Below, in pieces: positions 1-10,545 of a DNA stretch of 64,000 nt. The position numbers were made by a program, and so were the translations under genes. How positions within the stretch are numbered: the first letter of the stretch is position 1; the number at the start of each line of letters is the position of its first letter. This DNA is from Eriocheir sinensis (Eukaryota; Arthropoda; Malacostraca; Decapoda; Varunidae): the NCBI RefSeq assembly GCF_024679095.1, contig NC_066515.1, forward strand, positions 23,987,887 to 24,051,886. The letters run 5' to 3'. The notes beneath the pieces were generated by a model. It searched no databases. It saw only the letters and a list, made by a program, of their open reading frames with translations, and had not been told where the DNA came from.

Positions 1-39
1 TGCTCGGTTGGGTATTTGACACGTCGTAAATGTCCGTCG

Positions 40-41
<2 letters not shown>

Positions 42-95
<54 letters not shown>
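42..95. repeat. (AC)n microsatellite
   Basis: A perfect AC repeat of about 54 bp, flanked by ordinary unique sequence. Confidence 0.97.
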
Positions 96-97
<2 letters not shown>

Positions 98-522
98 GCT
101 GGTGGAAATCACTGTCCAAATATCCGTGTTTATTAATCGGCCACAATTTATGCTAATTATCCGCTTTATGATTTAATGAAGGGAATAATTACTTTAACAG
201 CCGCGTGTGGCTTGTTTGTTATACCGGGGAGAGGTGAGGGTGTGGGGGCGGGGGGGAGGGGGTAATTGTGGTGGTGGTGGCGGTGAGAGAAAAGGTGTTC
301 CGATGTTTATGAATTTATTATTATTATTTATTGTCATTATTATTGCCATTATGTGTTATTATTATGTGTTCTTCCTCCCAGAGTGGTCGTGGTGCGTTCA
401 GCTGGCGGCGCCGTGCATGGGAGTCGTCGAGATGGTTCAGCGGTCCCAGCGGCGGCCACTCGGGGCCTGCCGCGGGTACAACGTCGCCAGGAACAAGGTA
501 GATAAAAGTTACTGTTGCTTGT
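96..522. other. Unique AT-rich then G-rich spacer, no gene
   Basis: No gene is visible. The left part has homeodomain-like TTAAT/TAATTA core motifs. The middle (222-285) is a G-rich run on the plus strand. ATT/TTA-rich DNA follows near 310-370. The open frame at 207-524 has no recognisable domain. Confidence 0.5.
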
Positions 523-920
523 AGACTTTTTAGCCCCTTGGACACAGGTGGATGAGGGGACAGGGGTATTGCTTGGCGGTCAGGTGGTGAGTGCTGGTTT
601 AACATGATCCGACAGTTGGTTTAGTCAAGGATAGGGAGGGTAAGGATAGTTGCTTTTAGACTTTTTAGCCCCTTGGACACAGGTGATTGAGGGGACAGGA
701 GTATTACTTGGCGGTCAGGTGGTGGGTGCTGGTTTAACATGATCCGACAGTTGGTTTAGTCATGGATAGGCAGGGTAAGGATAGTTGCTTTTAGACTTTT
801 TAGCCCCTTGGACACAGGTGATTGAGGGGACAGGAGTATTACTTGGCGGTCAGGTGGTGGGTGCTGGTTTAATAGATATCCTGACAGTTGGTTTAGTCAT
901 GGATAGGCAGGGTAAGGATA
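523..920. repeat. 135-bp tandem repeat, 3 copies
   Basis: Units start at 523, 658 and 793 (AGACTTTTTAGCCCCTTGG each time), giving an exact period of 135 bp. Copies two and three differ from copy one by only a few substitutions. The array decays after about 920. No coding function is apparent. Confidence 0.93.
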
Positions 921-1560
921 GGTTGGTAGTGATAGGTGTACTGAAGCTGCCTCGTGTAGTCTACCGGCCTCTCGCACATGACCTAAGTGAAAACATGACT
1001 CGCGGGGCAAACATTCGTCTTGATCACGTCTTTGTTACGACGCTCCGTGCAACCCCTCCTCGGCAGGTGCTGCAGGAAGGGCGGGGCGGCGCGGGAGCAA
1101 TCAGAAGCCGCGGCTCGTGAAGGGCGTGTGGCAAATATTAGTTACTGCTGCGTGCTTAAGAGTTCCTGATTTTTATTGTGTAGCGAGGCGTTGCGGGTTT
1201 TTGTGCCCCGTGTCTGATCAAGGATTAGGCGGCTTGACTGCGACGAACATCCCTTGATTTCTCGCTCCACGGCCAGAGTGCGCAGCCTGTGATCCAGCGC
1301 CAGATTACGGTGTTTATTGGCTAAATGCGCGTTTGTCTAAATGCTCGAGTGGTTATTTGTACATCGTGTCTTGTGGAGGGATTTTACCCGCCGCTGGAGT
1401 GACGCATTGCTATAATATTTTACGTCAGCTGCGACCATCTTATCTTCCCGTGCGAGGACTTGTTGCTAAAAGAAACATCCGACTATTTCTGTAATATGCG
1501 TGTCGCTTCGTCATGATTCCTATTATACTTATATTAATGCTTCTTGTCTCGTCCTCTGTG
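921..1560. other. Unique sequence, no gene recognised
   Basis: This is mixed-composition unique DNA with moderate CpG content (for example 1010-1120). No open frame has recognisable protein content. It separates the 135-bp array from GT/GGT-rich minisatellite DNA. Confidence 0.4.
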
Positions 1561-1899
1561 GGTGATGGATGGGGCTGGGGGCGAGCGAGACGGGGCTGGG
1601 GTGATGGCGGGGGGCAGGGGGGGCAGTGTTGGGGTTTAGTAACATCAGCATTAATAATAGCGGTTGTAATAGCTGTCGGAGTAACAAGCGGTGGCGGTGC
1701 ATGGTGATGGCGGCGGTTGTTCTAGTTAGTGTGCGGAGTGCGTCGGAAAATAATGATAGTGTTTGTTTTAACAGTCCAAGCTGCGGGAGGGACGGCGCTT
1801 ATTGTTATGCTTGCAGTGACGGCAGCAGAAACACGCGTGATAATGATGGCCGTGGTGAGGGGCGGCGACAGGCAAAACAGTCCCTGATGGTGATGGGCG

Positions 1900-2350
1900 C
1901 AGCGGTTGTGGCGCTAGCGAGGAGGAGGAGGAAGGTGGTGGTGAAGGCTGCTGGAGATACTGATGGCGGTTGGTGGTAGGGAAGGTTGGTGGAGATACTG
2001 GTGGCGGTGGTGGTGGGGTGGTTAGGGCAGTCACAGTAGTCATGGGGTTGGTGGTGATTCTGGTGGTGGTATTGGTGGTGGAGATGCTGGTGGTGGTGGT
2101 GGTTAGGGCAGTCACAGTAGTCTAGTCGTGGGGTTGGTGGTGATTCTGGTGGTGGTATTGGTGGTGGAGATGCTGGTGGTGGTGGTGGTTAGGGCAGTCA
2201 CAGTAGTCGTGGGGTTGGTGGGGATTCTGGTGGTGGTGGTGGTTGTGGCACTAGCAAGGAGGCTGAGGAGGGTGGAGATGATGGTGGTGTGGGCCGTGGT
2301 GGTGGGGTGGTTAGGGCAGTCACAGTAGTCGTGGCGTTGGTGAGGGTTCT
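1900..2350. repeat. GGT-rich minisatellite (81-122 bp units)
   Basis: The landmark GTTAGGGCAGTCACAGTAGT recurs at 2021, 2102, 2188 and 2310, with spacings of 81, 86 and 122 bp. Between landmarks are runs of GGT/GGTGAT. The variable spacing comes from expansion and contraction of the internal GGT triplets. Open frames here on both strands are compositional. Confidence 0.88.
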
Positions 2351-3319
2351 GGTGGTGGCGGCGGTGGTCGGGTCCTCCTAAACCATTGTGCCGGGGAACG
2401 CCTGGTCGCCGGCACGTCACGATAATAATCTCTTGCCGGCGGTGTGATGGCAGCACCTCCCCCCCTCCCCCTCCCCTCGCCGTGACCTCCTTCCTCCCTC
2501 CATGCCCTCCTCGTCCCTCCTCCTCCAGCGTGACCTCCACGTCCCAATCCTCGCGTCAGATCTCCGTCAGATACGCGGCATTAACAGCGACCTATTGTAA
2601 GTTAATCGGTGCTCCAGAGGGCCGCTTGTTGTGATAACCGGGGATCAGCGCGGGCGTGCGGGCGCCGTGCCTCACAGGCTTTATAGCTCGGCGGCCGACG
2701 GGCGTGATGGGCGACGGGGGGCGGCGGGGAAAGTGACGGGGAAGATGTGGTCTGGATAGGGAGGAAAAGTGATGGGCGGGAAGAGATGAGGGAAGGGATA
2801 GCTTAGCGAAGTGATGAAAGGGAAGAAGAGTCTGTTTACACGGCTCACTGTACACCACCAGCGGCGTCACGGGCTGCCTGCAGACCCCTACCACCATGGC
2901 AGACCCTCGCCGGCAAACTGGCTGAGGGAAGGTGACGCCGCATGGCTTCCCCTCCTCCCCCTTCTCCTCCATCACCCACTATCGCCCACTACCAACACCA
3001 CCTCCTAGTTAAGGGAAGGTGACGCCAGTACATCACCCCGACCCCCCCACCCCCCATTCGTTTGCTGTCGCCGACCCCCCCCCCCACCACCCTCTTCTGG
3101 CCCAGGTGACGGTGACGCCGGTACACCCTTCACCCCCACCTCCACCACTGATATCACCTACTACCGCCTCCTCCGGGCCGGGGACATTCTTCAGGCGGGC
3201 CACCTCCCCCTCGCCTTCGTTACACCCCTCATCTATTCCACTTATCGTACCTTGTCCCCCTCGCGGCCCGCCCGCTGTGCACATCTTGTTTATGATGACT
3301 ATTGGCAGTGCGGGCAGTA

Positions 3320-3370
3320 GGTAGCCATGTTGGAAGGCGCGGACTCTTTTGAAGGCTGGCGCATGCGCAG
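3320..3370. promoter_or_regulatory. Candidate promoter: YY1-like and NRF-1-like sites
   Basis: GCCATGTTGG at 3324-3333 fits the YY1/Pho core (CAANATGGC on the other strand). The palindrome GCGCATGCGC at 3359-3368, followed by A, matches the core of the NRF-1/ewg site YGCGCAYGCGCR, with a mismatch only at the first Y. Both factors typically bind close to transcription starts of CpG-rich promoters. The pair lies 27 bp apart inside the GC-rich island. No TATA box is evident. Direction cannot be assigned. Confidence 0.4.
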
Positions 3371-3680
3371 TGAGAGGGCCGGACCCCCCGGTGGTGAAGA
3401 AATGAACTGGTGGTAGGAGAGAGATAAGTTCTGTCTTGTGACGCCCAGCGGGGAGTTTCCCTTCATGATAATGTCAGAATCCCAGCGGCTAACGTTCACT
3501 CCCAGATCTTATCCTTCACGCCATATCGCTCACCGCATCTCCTCTGGGCCTGAGCGATACTGCCTCGCCGCCCCCCTGCCCTGCCGCCCCCCGCCCCTGC
3601 TTGCCGCGCCCCCCGCCCCCCCGCACGTCGCCACAGGGCCGCGAGACACATCCACCGCTGGAAACGGGCGGCGCGGGGGC

Positions 3681-3716
3681 GATTGGAAGGCTGTAAAACG
3701 AGCGGGATTGGAAGGC
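3681..3716 (+). promoter_or_regulatory. Duplicated GATTGGAAGGC motif
   Basis: GATTGGAAGGC occurs at 3681-3691 and again at 3706-3716, 25 bp apart. Each contains an inverted CCAAT core (ATTGG), the binding motif of NF-Y. Further CCAAT cores lie at about 4111 and 4134. This supports a promoter-like role for the island but does not prove it. Confidence 0.3.
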
Positions 3717-4224
3717 GGCGGGACGAAATGGAGAGAAACCCGACGGAGGGAAGCGGGGCGGGCGGGGATCAGGGCCGCGGTCGGGGTCCTGTGTTTCCCT
3801 GCGTGTTACGAGGCGGGCGCAGCGAGGGGCCGCGTCCTGGCTAAGAGTAAAGCTCCGCCGCGCCCTGGGAGGCTGACAGGGCCCCGATGGGATGGTCAAA
3901 ACAAAGGAATTACATGTGGTTACAAACGCCACTCTGTTTTGCCTGCCAGCGTGATCGAACCTGGACCGATTTTTAATGGCCCGAGAATACCTGGAGCGAC
4001 GAAGGGAAGGGAAGGGTGGAGGGAAGGGACGGCGGGGCGGGAGGCAACGAGGGACGTGGAAGGGGAGCGAGAGAAGAAATAGCCAGAAATCTGTGCTCTC
4101 CTCCTTGCTAATTGGCCATTGTCGGCAATTCATTGGCTCCAGACCTCAGACACTTTGAGAAGAAAGAGGCAATCACTGATATTAGAGAGGTAATAGGAGG
4201 AACTCGCCGCCATTGTTATGACTT

Positions 4225-4330
4225 GCGACTACGTGGGGGTGAGAGGAGGTCGTCGCCTGCTGGGGGAAGGGGGGGAGGGGGGAACAGCTACAGCAGGTGA
4301 GGGGGGGCTGGGGGGCTACAGGTGGGGTGG
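4225..4330. repeat. G-rich tract
   Basis: Runs of four to seven G on the plus strand, repeated over about 80 bp (4261-4325), make this a potential G-quadruplex-forming stretch. It immediately precedes the LINE fragment. Confidence 0.5.
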
Positions 4331-4464
4331 TTGTGTGTGCTGGCAGGCAAGCAGGGAAGGCTCCGTGCACCCTCCCAGCAAGCCGGCGTCATGTAGGTAC
4401 GTCCGTTGGTGTTACCTCAGGGCTGGCCTCTGCTGCCGCGTCCCTCCAGCCTCTAGAAGCCTCG

Positions 4465-4757
4465 TGTGAAAGACTTAACCACTTGACTGCAGATTTCCTA
4501 CAAGAAGACATCACCAAGCTACAGGAATGGATCAAAAAGTGGCTGCTACAATTCAGTGAAGAAAAGTATAAAGTCACGTACCTTGGGAGGGGAATCCAGC
4601 ATGCCAATACCACATGGGAAACACTCCACTATCCACCACAGAGGCAGAGAAAGACCTGGGAGTTTATGTTACCAGGCTACCAGTGAAAGCCAAATCCGTG
4701 CCAATCGCAGCTGACGGGTTAAGGGCTAGAGGCATCCTTACACGACTTCTTAACTAG
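4465..4757 (+). pseudogene. Degenerate LINE reverse-transcriptase fragment
   Basis: About 95 residues of a non-LTR retrotransposon ORF2 are recognisable. The first frame (4465 to about 4610) carries the run EDITKLQEWIKKWLLQF and then a short KYKV..LGR segment, typical of the distal reverse-transcriptase region of jockey/CR1/RTE-like elements. A frameshift between about 4590 and 4614 moves the homology to another frame, where MGN....STTEAEKDLGVYVT (4614-4676) continues the same family pattern until TAG at 4755-4757. Both ends are missing: there is no YADD-containing core upstream and no terminal tail downstream. The upstream open frame through the G-rich tract at 4297-4464 is not homologous. 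This is a dead, truncated insertion. The clade cannot be fixed by eye. Confidence 0.8.
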
Positions 4758-5264
4758 TGACTAACCATGCAGTTCACTCCTTCCACTCCCCTTACTCCTT
4801 CCTTTCATTTGTTAATTTACCTGTAGTCAGTAGTATTTCTATATGTCTTTATCTCTCTCTTCCCCCATCACTTTCACCACTATAGTCCACGCCCCTCTCC
4901 CCCACCTCTCCTTCCCCTCCCCTCCCCACACCTGTTGCTCTTCCTGTTGTATAATTCTCACACTGTGTTGTCTAATGCACTGCCACACAGCGTATCGGTC
5001 ACTGTCCCCTCAAACATGTTTAGGAAAAGTGTAGAGTAAGAAGAGTTATCAACCCCTCGCGTTACTTATGGCCGTCCTGGAGCACAAGTCTTCCTCTTTC
5101 TTCTTCACCGGGGCCAAGGGAAAAAAAAGGTATTGGCAACAGTGATCCGGCGCGACCCAGATTGTAAAAGAAAAATGTTTAATCCAATTACCCGAAGACA
5201 GACGTTTGACCTCAGCGAAAAGTTATCAGTAACCTAACGTGACTTGACGCTTGACAAGACCTAG
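4758..5264. other. Unique and pyrimidine-rich spacer, no gene
   Basis: Pyrimidine-rich up to about 4960, then ordinary unique sequence. Nothing recognisable as a gene, RNA or mobile element. Confidence 0.4.
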
Positions 5265-5700
5265 ATACACCTCCTCCTCCTCCTCCTCCTCCTCCTCCTC
5301 GTTCTTCCCTCTCCTCCTCCTCTTCCTTCTCCACCAACTTTTATTTTCCTTCTTCTCTTTCAGGTTTCTTCGTGGTTCCTCTTCCTCTTCCTCGCCTTTC
5401 TCCTTCCTCCTCCTTCTCCGTTTTTCCATTATTTCTTCTGCTCATTCATCTCTTCTTACTTCTGTCTTGCTTCCTCTCCTCCTCTTCTTACTTCTTTGCC
5501 TCTTATATCTTCTCTCCTCCTCCATCTCTCCTCATACATATTTTCCTTTACTTTTCTTTCTTTTCCTCTTACTCTTTCTCACCGTCTCTTCTTTTACTCA
5601 CTTCTCCTTTTTCCTCCTCACTTTCCTCTCTTTTTCCACCTCCTCTCTCTCCTCTTCCACCCTCGTCCATCTCCTCCCCATCCTCAAGTCGTTCCCTGGG
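5265..5700. repeat. CTC/CTT polypyrimidine tract
   Basis: It starts with a (CTC)n run at 5270-5300 and continues as an almost purine-free strand to about 5690. Open frames in all three forward frames are Ser/Leu/Phe low-complexity and are not genes. Confidence 0.85.
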
Positions 5701-5880
5701 GCTGGCGGGGGACGGGATGGATCGGGGCGGGGCGGGGCGGAGGGGGTGGAGGTCCCTGTCGGGTGTAAGCGTCTGGTCGGGGTGGCAGGCGGAGGCAGGA
5801 GTCAGACAAGCATAAAACTCCCCGACGCAGGGCAAGAAGGATGCGCGGGGACGGGAAGGACTCTGGCGGGACTCTTGCTT

Positions 5881-6380
5881 GGACATAAAGGATTCTTTCT
5901 AAAGGGTTTTGATTCCCTTATTGATAGTGTTGGTTCGTGCCCTGGAGTTCCTTTGCATAGTTTTGAGATTATACTTTTTTTTAGTCTGTTCTCCCTCGTT
6001 GCATACTCACAGAAACTGGACTCCTCGGACATAAAGGATTCTGTCTAAAGGGTTTTGATGCCCTTATTGATAGTGTTGGTTCGTGCCCTGGAGTTCCTTT
6101 GCATAGTTTTGAGATTATACTTTTTTAGTCTGTTCTCCCTCGTTGCATACTCACAGAAACTGGACTCCTCGGATATAAAGGATTCTGTCTAAAGGGTTTT
6201 GATTCCCTTATTGATAGTGTTGGTTCGTGCCTTGGAGTTCCTTTGCATAGTTTCGAGATTATACTTTTTTTGTCGTTTTTTCTCCCTCGCTGCGGAACTG
6301 GACTCACCATCTCCTCGTTATCGCGGCTCAAAGAGAGGTATTTCAAAGGCTTCGATTCTCTTATTGGCGTCGCTAGGAGG
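5881..6380. repeat. 145-bp tandem repeat, 3 copies plus a diverged fourth
   Basis: Units start at 5881, 6027 and 6171 with GGACATAAAGGATTCT or GGATATAAAGGATTCT (periods 146 and 144). A diverged fourth piece is recognisable at about 6343-6376 (AAAGGCTTCGATTCTCTTATT against AAAGGGTTTTGATTCCCTTATT). The first three units are nearly identical, indicating recent amplification or homogenisation. Confidence 0.92.
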
Positions 6381-6870
6381 ATCCCGTACCGCATACTTAT
6401 TTCCTCGGGGTTCAGGTCTTTATCAAGGACTCGTCTTATCGCATTCCTCATCCCCGCGCGCTCATTACGGAAGGCAGACCAAGAACCAGGTGCTTTTGGG
6501 GGCTCTTGAGGAGGAAGGAGGAGGCTTGAGGTGGAGGTTGTAAAGAGGGCCTGATCCTCCTCTTTATCCTCGTCCTCTTCCTCCTCTTTAGGTCTTTTTA
6601 TCGCGTGGACTGCTTTACTTTTTTATTTATATATATTTTTTTATCCGGGAAGCTCCAGCTCTAATAGAAGTGATCGGCCCTCAGCGCAGGACTCGTGAAA
6701 GGCGCCGAGGGGGAGGGAAGGAGAGGGGGGTGGGTGGTGGTGTTGTGGGGGGCGGGGTGAGGGGGTGGGGTGGGGGGCGCCATGTTTGTTTACCCTGGCC
6801 AGCGGAGGCAAAGTGGTAGAAAAAGGTGCTCGGGGAGATTAAAGAGACGGCCTGTCAGGTTGAGGTAGCC
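6381..6870. other. Unique spacer with G-rich segment, no gene
   Basis: CTC-rich at 6550-6600, then G-rich at 6700-6780, then CATGTTTGTTTACC at 6781-6794, which contains the forkhead core TGTTTAC. No gene is recognised. Confidence 0.4.
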
Positions 6871-6902
<32 letters not shown>

Positions 6903-6972
6903 AACATAGCTCACTCCTCCGTCAAGCTGAAGCAACAGGTGAAGTGTGGTGGTCTCTCTCTCTCTCTCTCTC
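6871..6972. repeat. Inverted (GA)n / (TC)n pair
   Basis: (GA)n at 6871-6902 is followed about 50 bp later by (TC)n at 6953-6972, giving a potential 18-20 bp stem. Confidence 0.85.
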
Positions 6973-7031
6973 ATACGCCATTCCATCACCACTAACGCTC
7001 ATCCTATTTCCCCTTTACATTCCCCATCCCC

Positions 7032-7034
<3 letters not shown>

Positions 7035-7086
<52 letters not shown>

Positions 7087-7208
7087 CGCACACGCAGACA
7101 TATCATGGTCGTATACACACGGTCCGGGTGGTTGAGAGAGCTCTGCCAACGCCTCCCACCGCCATATTTTCGCTCCTAATGCTAAAATATAGGCGTGTGG
7201 AGTCTCCC

Positions 7209-7244
<36 letters not shown>

Positions 7245-7320
7245 GCCAAGGTTCTGCATAGTACACCCCCCACCCCTTCCTCACACACACACACACACAC
7301 ACACATACACACACACACAC
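7035..7320. repeat. (CA)n - (GT)n - (CA)n triplet of microsatellites
   Basis: (CA)n lies at 7035-7096 with a few CG interruptions, (TG)n at 7211-7243 and (AC)n at 7282-7320 with one AT interruption. The middle tract is complementary to both neighbours. Confidence 0.95.
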
Positions 7321-7492
7321 TGACTTATTTCGGTTGCGAGTTTTGGTATTTAACTTCTTTTTTTAATCTGTAATCTTTCCATTGCAGTGTATCATTCCAC
7401 ATTTCATTTCTCCTTTTTTTTTTTTTCCTCCTCCCCTTCTTCCTTCTCCGCATCTTTATTACTCTCCTTCTCTCCCCTTCGTTCTTAAGTTT

Positions 7493-7536
7493 TTACACCA
7501 CACACACTCACACACGCACACACACACACACACACA
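7493..7536. repeat. Imperfect (CA)n microsatellite
   Basis: CA repeats interrupted by CT and CG steps, within a pyrimidine-rich segment (7400-7600). Confidence 0.9.
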
Positions 7537-7599
7537 CTCCCCCTCATTCTTGCTCCCTTCCTCTGAGTCTCCGCCCCTCCTCCACCCCATCCTTCCTTC

Positions 7600-8150
7600 C
7601 CTCGTAAATGATTAAGCGCCTTTATCAGTAACTTCTGAATGCTAATGGAGCGGCGGGCTGTACATCTCTCCTGCCATTACGCCTGAAATACGAACCTTGA
7701 TTTTAATTTCGGACATACATCTTGCAGGGAGGGAGGGAGGGAGGGCGGCGGGGAAGGAGGCGGTACCCGAGGTTGTATTAGAGTGATGGGGGCTTGGAGG
7801 GCAGAGAGAGGGAGAGGGATAGAGGCAGACAGACACATACAAACTCATACACGTATATAAATAAAGTTAAAAAGGAGAAAGAATGTAAAGAAAAGCCAGT
7901 AAGGAAAAGAGTGAGAGAGTGAAAATAAAGAGACCGTGTAATGATGATGATGATGATGGTGTATGAAGAAGTGTGGGAAAGGGAGGAGAAAGTGGGAGTC
8001 AAAAGTTAGGAAGGAAAAAAGTCGTAGAAGAATAAGTCATGGAAGGGGATAAATTAATACCCGGAGGAAGAATAATGAAAAAGGAAGAGGAAGAAAGGAA
8101 GAATGTAGTGAAGGTTTTTGTTATCAGTTTAGGTATCAGGAGTTAATATT
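7600..8150. other. Unique and purine-rich spacer, no gene
   Basis: It contains a GGGA run at 7727-7745, purine-rich DNA at 7800-8100 and a short (GAT)n at 7941-7957. No gene is seen. Confidence 0.4.
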
Positions 8151-8204
8151 GCTATTTTTATACCGCCTCTTTTTCCTCTTCCTCTTCTTCCTATTCCTCC
8201 TCTT

Positions 8205-8790
8205 ACTCTTAAAATATTAGTGAGTCATAGATTTTACTTATTTATGGCTATCACGACTAATAATTGTTTTTCTTCCTCTTCCTTCTCTTATTCCTCTTCC
8301 TCCTCTTACTCTTAAAATATTGGTGAGACATAGATTTTACTTATATGGCTATCACGACTAACTGTTCTTCCTCCTCTTTCTCCTCTTCCTCTTCTTCCTC
8401 TTACTCCTCTAACTCTTAAAATATTAATGAGACAGATTTGACTTATATGCCTATCACGACTAATAATTGTTCTTCTTCCTCCTCCTCCCCCTCTTCCTCC
8501 TCCTCTTCTTCTTCCTCCTCCTCCTTGAAGTAACTAGGCAAATATTTTACTTCTATGTCTATCACGTCTAATAATTGTGCCTCCTTTTTAAACTCCTTCT
8601 GTAACTCTTTCTTTTCCTCTTCTTTCTCTCCTCCTCTTCCTCCTCCTCCTCCTCCTCCTTGAAGTAACTAAGCAAGTATTTCACTTCCATATGTCTATCA
8701 CGTCTAATAATTGTTCCTCCTTTTTAAACTCCTTCTGTAACTCTTTTCCTCTTCTTTCTCTCCTCCTCCTCCTCCTCCTCTTGAAGTAGC
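8205..8790. repeat. 100-136 bp tandem repeat, 5 units
   Basis: The landmark ATCACGACTAATAATTG (or ATCACGTCTA...) recurs at 8250, 8351, 8453, 8561 and 8697, spaced 101, 102, 108 and 136 bp. Each unit joins an AT-rich half (AAAATATTAGTGAG...) to a CTC/CTT-rich half whose length varies and accounts for the changing period. Confidence 0.9.
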
Positions 8791-8930
8791 GAGGAGGAAA
8801 CACAGTCGGCATTATCCCAGTCTCCTAACTCCTTCCTCCCCGCCTCCCAAGCGATATATTGCATCAGTTCATGGTCATAAAACAAAATGGATTCATGAGC
8901 TTTCTTGATAAATCTCTCTCAAACCCTCCC

Positions 8931-9190
8931 TCCTCCTCCTCCTCCTCTTCCTCCTCCTCTTCTTCTGCCTTCTTCTCCTCCTTCCTTTGGTCCAGCCTAG
9001 GAAGGAAGGAAGGAAGGGAGGTATGGAGGTTGGCGTGTGTGTTAGTGTGAGTGTGGACCATTATCGCTGTATAGATGAAATAGTTACCCCAATTAGTCTT
9101 CTTTTTATGCCTCCTCCTCCTCTTCCTCCTCCTCCTCCTCCTCCTATACCTCATCCACCTCCAACACCACCACCTCTTCCTTTCCTCTCT
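8931..9190. repeat. CTC-rich tracts
   Basis: (CTC)n-type runs at 8931-8968 and 9109-9145 flank a (GGAA)n segment near 9001-9020. They give poly-Ser, poly-Pro or poly-Glu frames depending on the frame read. Confidence 0.85.
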
Positions 9191-9666
9191 CTCACACACA
9201 CAGACACGCAGGGATAAAAAAAGAAAAAAAGAAGCGGGAAGAATATGAATTTTAAGTAAGATAAATCCGCGCGAGGGGGGAGGAACGACTAGCCACCAGC
9301 CCTTGTAACTTACTTCGGGGCTTCTAAAAACTGTTCCCGTGTCGAGCTTTCTTTACACACCGCTGTAAATAAAGGGAGGAGGAGGAGGAGGACGGGGAGG
9401 ATGGGGGGGGATGGAAGGAAGGAGTGGGGCGTCGTATGGAGAAAATGTGAGGGCGATAACAAGTGGTATGAGGAAAGATAAAGAAAGAAAGAGTGAGGTT
9501 GTAAAGAAGAATAAACATAGGAGGAGGAGGAGGAGGAGGAGGAGTCACTCTTGAGGGAGGAAGTTGGAATCATGTGTAACGTAGAATAACGAAAGAGAGG
9601 AGAAGGGAAAGAGAATGGAAAGAAATGAAAGAAAAATACGTTTGTCGGGAAGGGAAACGGATAAAG

Positions 9667-9671
<5 letters not shown>

Positions 9672-9737
<66 letters not shown>
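9672..9737. repeat. (CT)n microsatellite
   Basis: A perfect CT repeat of about 66 bp, preceded by about 300 bp of purine-rich DNA (9360-9660), so the pyrimidine-rich strand switches at its left edge. Confidence 0.97.
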
Positions 9738-9739
<2 letters not shown>

Positions 9740-10089
9740 GCCCCTCCAGCCACTTCTACCACCCCATTAAACACGCCCCAACGCTGATTTATTTCCTCCT
9801 TTGTCCCCTGAGCGAGTCTTGCTGGTAATGGTACTGTCTCGGGCACTGGCTGGTCACGCTGGTAGTGGTGGTAGTGGCGGTGGTGGTTGTAGTGGTGGTT
9901 TTTGTTTTGGTTGCCTTGGCGGTGTTTAAGTTTTTGCTGTTGGTACGTTAACTGCTGCCGTTCCTCTCTTCTGCTGTTTTTCTCTCTCCTGCTGTTGCTA
10001 TTACTGCTGTTTTTACGACCCGTGTACTGCCGCTACTGCTAAATATTTCAAGTGCAATCACAAGACAAAGGAAGGCGTGCAACATACAT

Positions 10090-10091
<2 letters not shown>

Positions 10092-10144
<53 letters not shown>

Positions 10145-10255
10145 CACATCCACCACCACTGCAACACACACACACAGCACGAACCCAACCCCCTCACTCC
10201 ACCATCACCACCACCAACTCCACCACCTCCACCACCACCACCACAACCACCACTA
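10092..10255. repeat. (AC)n followed by (CCA)n
   Basis: A perfect AC repeat at 10092-10139 grades into CCA/CAC-rich DNA up to 10255. Confidence 0.95.
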
Positions 10256-10259
10256 GCGC

Positions 10260-10545
10260 TAACAGAAGAGCCGCGCAAGACATAAGTTCAGCCACAGATT
10301 AAACAGACGAGCGAGGCCACACAGGACCGTACATCCAGGAGACATTAAAGGCATTAACTTAGTGTTGGGAGCCGCCATTCGCCAGATATATAGAAACATT
10401 ACTGTCCGTTCCAGCCTGAGGAGCTATGGCCGGCGGGCTGTGCGCTCCCTCTGCCAACTTTATGCGCCGTGTGTGTAAATAACTCGGTGTAAACTATCTC
10501 ATTTGGTCCTTAACAATATTGTGCTGAGTTGGAGGTATCTCGCAC
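10260..10545. other. Unique island, possible regulatory sequence
   Basis: This is complex, non-repetitive sequence between CCA-rich and purine-rich DNA. It contains GATATATAG and several TTAAC/TAAAT stretches. No open frame or RNA structure is recognised. Its retention of complexity between decayed repeats makes it a candidate conserved noncoding element (inference). Confidence 0.3.

Larger units (their letters stand above)
2350..4170. other. GC/CpG-rich island
   Basis: G+C is visibly high across about 1.8 kb and CpG dinucleotides are frequent (for example 3560-3870), unlike the AT-rich and microsatellite DNA around it. C-rich runs at 2455-2500, 3045-3080 and 3570-3625 give long Pro/Arg open frames on both strands with no recognised domain. 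The block contains the NRF-1-like and YY1-like motifs and several CCAAT boxes (4111, 4134). It could be a CpG-rich promoter. Without transcript data, an exon inside it can be neither shown nor excluded. Confidence 0.55.

Noticed and set aside
3438..4133. Overlapping 214- and 205-codon frames on opposite strands
   Set aside because: Both are Arg/Pro/Gly-rich, as expected in GC-rich DNA with few stop codons. No domain is recognised on either strand.
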